A stretch of 6,868 nt of DNA, taken from positions 1 through 6,868 of the forward strand of contig QGUT01000091.1 in NCBI GenBank assembly GCA_003242255.1. Direction: 5' to 3'. The first letter of the stretch is position 1. Each line of letters starts with the position of its first letter. Source of the DNA: Bacillota bacterium (lineage in GTDB: Bacteria > Bacillota > Thermosediminibacteria > Thermosediminibacterales > Thermosediminibacteraceae). This document shows, in pieces, positions 6,532-6,868 of the stretch. The notes under the pieces were generated by a model that worked only from the letters and a program-made list of their open reading frames with translations, ran no database searches and had not been told where the DNA came from. The translations under genes and the position numbers were made by a program.

Positions 6532-6868
6532 ATGAAACTTAACAAAGAATTGCTGAAGGGTAATTTTAAGTTTCCGGATGACCTGGAAGTTCGGCCGTTC
6601 CCCGAGGGCCTTCCTGAAAAGGTCATCCAGTTCGGAGAGGGAAATTTCTTGAGGGCCTTTGTGGATTGGATGTTTCACCAATTAATCAAGAACGGTCTTT
6701 TTAACGGTCGAATCGTAGTAGTTCAGCCCATACCCGAAGGCCTGGTATCCAAACTCAATGAACAGGATGGATTGTACACGCTGATCCTCAGAGGTCTGAA
6801 AGACGGCAAACCTACAGAGCTAAAAGAGATAATTAGTTCGGTAAGCCGGGGCATCAACCCCTATATCC
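6532..6868 (+). CDS. uxaB: Tagaturonate reductase (altronate oxidoreductase), 5' part only
   Basis: An open frame of 112 codons continues past the window edge. It matches the N-terminus of the mannitol dehydrogenase-type, NAD-dependent tagaturonate reductases: VIQFGEGNFLRAFVDWM (31-47) is the nucleotide-binding start typical of UxaB, followed by NGRIVVVQPIPEGL (58-71) and NEQDGLYTLILRG (76-88), which are also characteristic. The enzyme reduces D-tagaturonate to D-altronate in the galacturonate branch of hexuronate breakdown; the related fructuronate reductase UxuB has a different N-terminus. The ATG at 6532 lies 6 nt after AGGGGGAA (6518-6525), and the gap to the IolB-family gene is 31 bp with no terminator, so it is in the same operon. 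It is the strongest pointer to a uronate as the substrate of the locus. The usual length is about 480-500 residues, so most of the gene is outside. Confidence 0.88.
   Translation, partial: MKLNKELLKGNFKFPDDLEVRPFPEGLPEKVIQFGEGNFLRAFVDWMFHQLIKNGLFNGRIVVVQPIPEGLVSKLNEQDGLYTLILRGLKDGKPTELKEIISSVSRGINPYI

Overview
The window reads as one co-directional (+ strand) sugar-acid uptake and catabolism locus from a low-to-moderate-GC Gram-positive anaerobe, most likely a thermophilic member of the Clostridia (Thermoanaerobacterales/Thermosediminibacterales-like). This is inferred from strong AAGGAGG-type ribosome binding sites, frequent GTG and TTG starts, a lipoprotein-type solute-binding protein, AT-rich intergenic DNA against more GC-rich genes, and the family content. 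The genus cannot be fixed from the sequence alone.

Layout: positions 1-80 hold the intrinsic terminator of an unseen upstream + strand gene. Positions 80-332 are an AT-rich, palindrome-rich non-coding stretch. A ROK-family repressor (333-1592) follows. A 74-bp gap with a possible promoter/operator leads into a tripartite TRAP transporter: the substrate-binding lipoprotein DctP (1667-2701), the small membrane subunit DctQ (2784-3263, TTG start) and the large permease DctM (3260-4549, ATGA overlap). A near-perfect 18-bp hairpin with a GUAA tetraloop and no U-tract lies between dctP and dctQ. Next come an M24 'pita-bread' fold protein (4578-5663) that has lost three of the five metal ligands, an IolB (5-deoxy-glucuronate isomerase) family protein (5682-6500), and the first 112 codons of a tagaturonate reductase (UxaB) gene that runs off the window.

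How the genes may work together (inference): TRAP importers carry carboxylates, UxaB reduces tagaturonate to altronate, and IolB-type cupins isomerise uronate-like aldoses. A coherent model is that the ROK repressor senses a sugar acid, the TRAP system imports a uronate or uronate conjugate, the M24-like protein processes it, the IolB-like protein isomerises it and UxaB reduces the keto acid. No other myo-inositol genes are visible, so the iolB homologue may not serve inositol breakdown here. The two most interesting points are the degenerate M24 protein and the possible use of an IolB-like enzyme as a uronate isomerase. Both are hypotheses.
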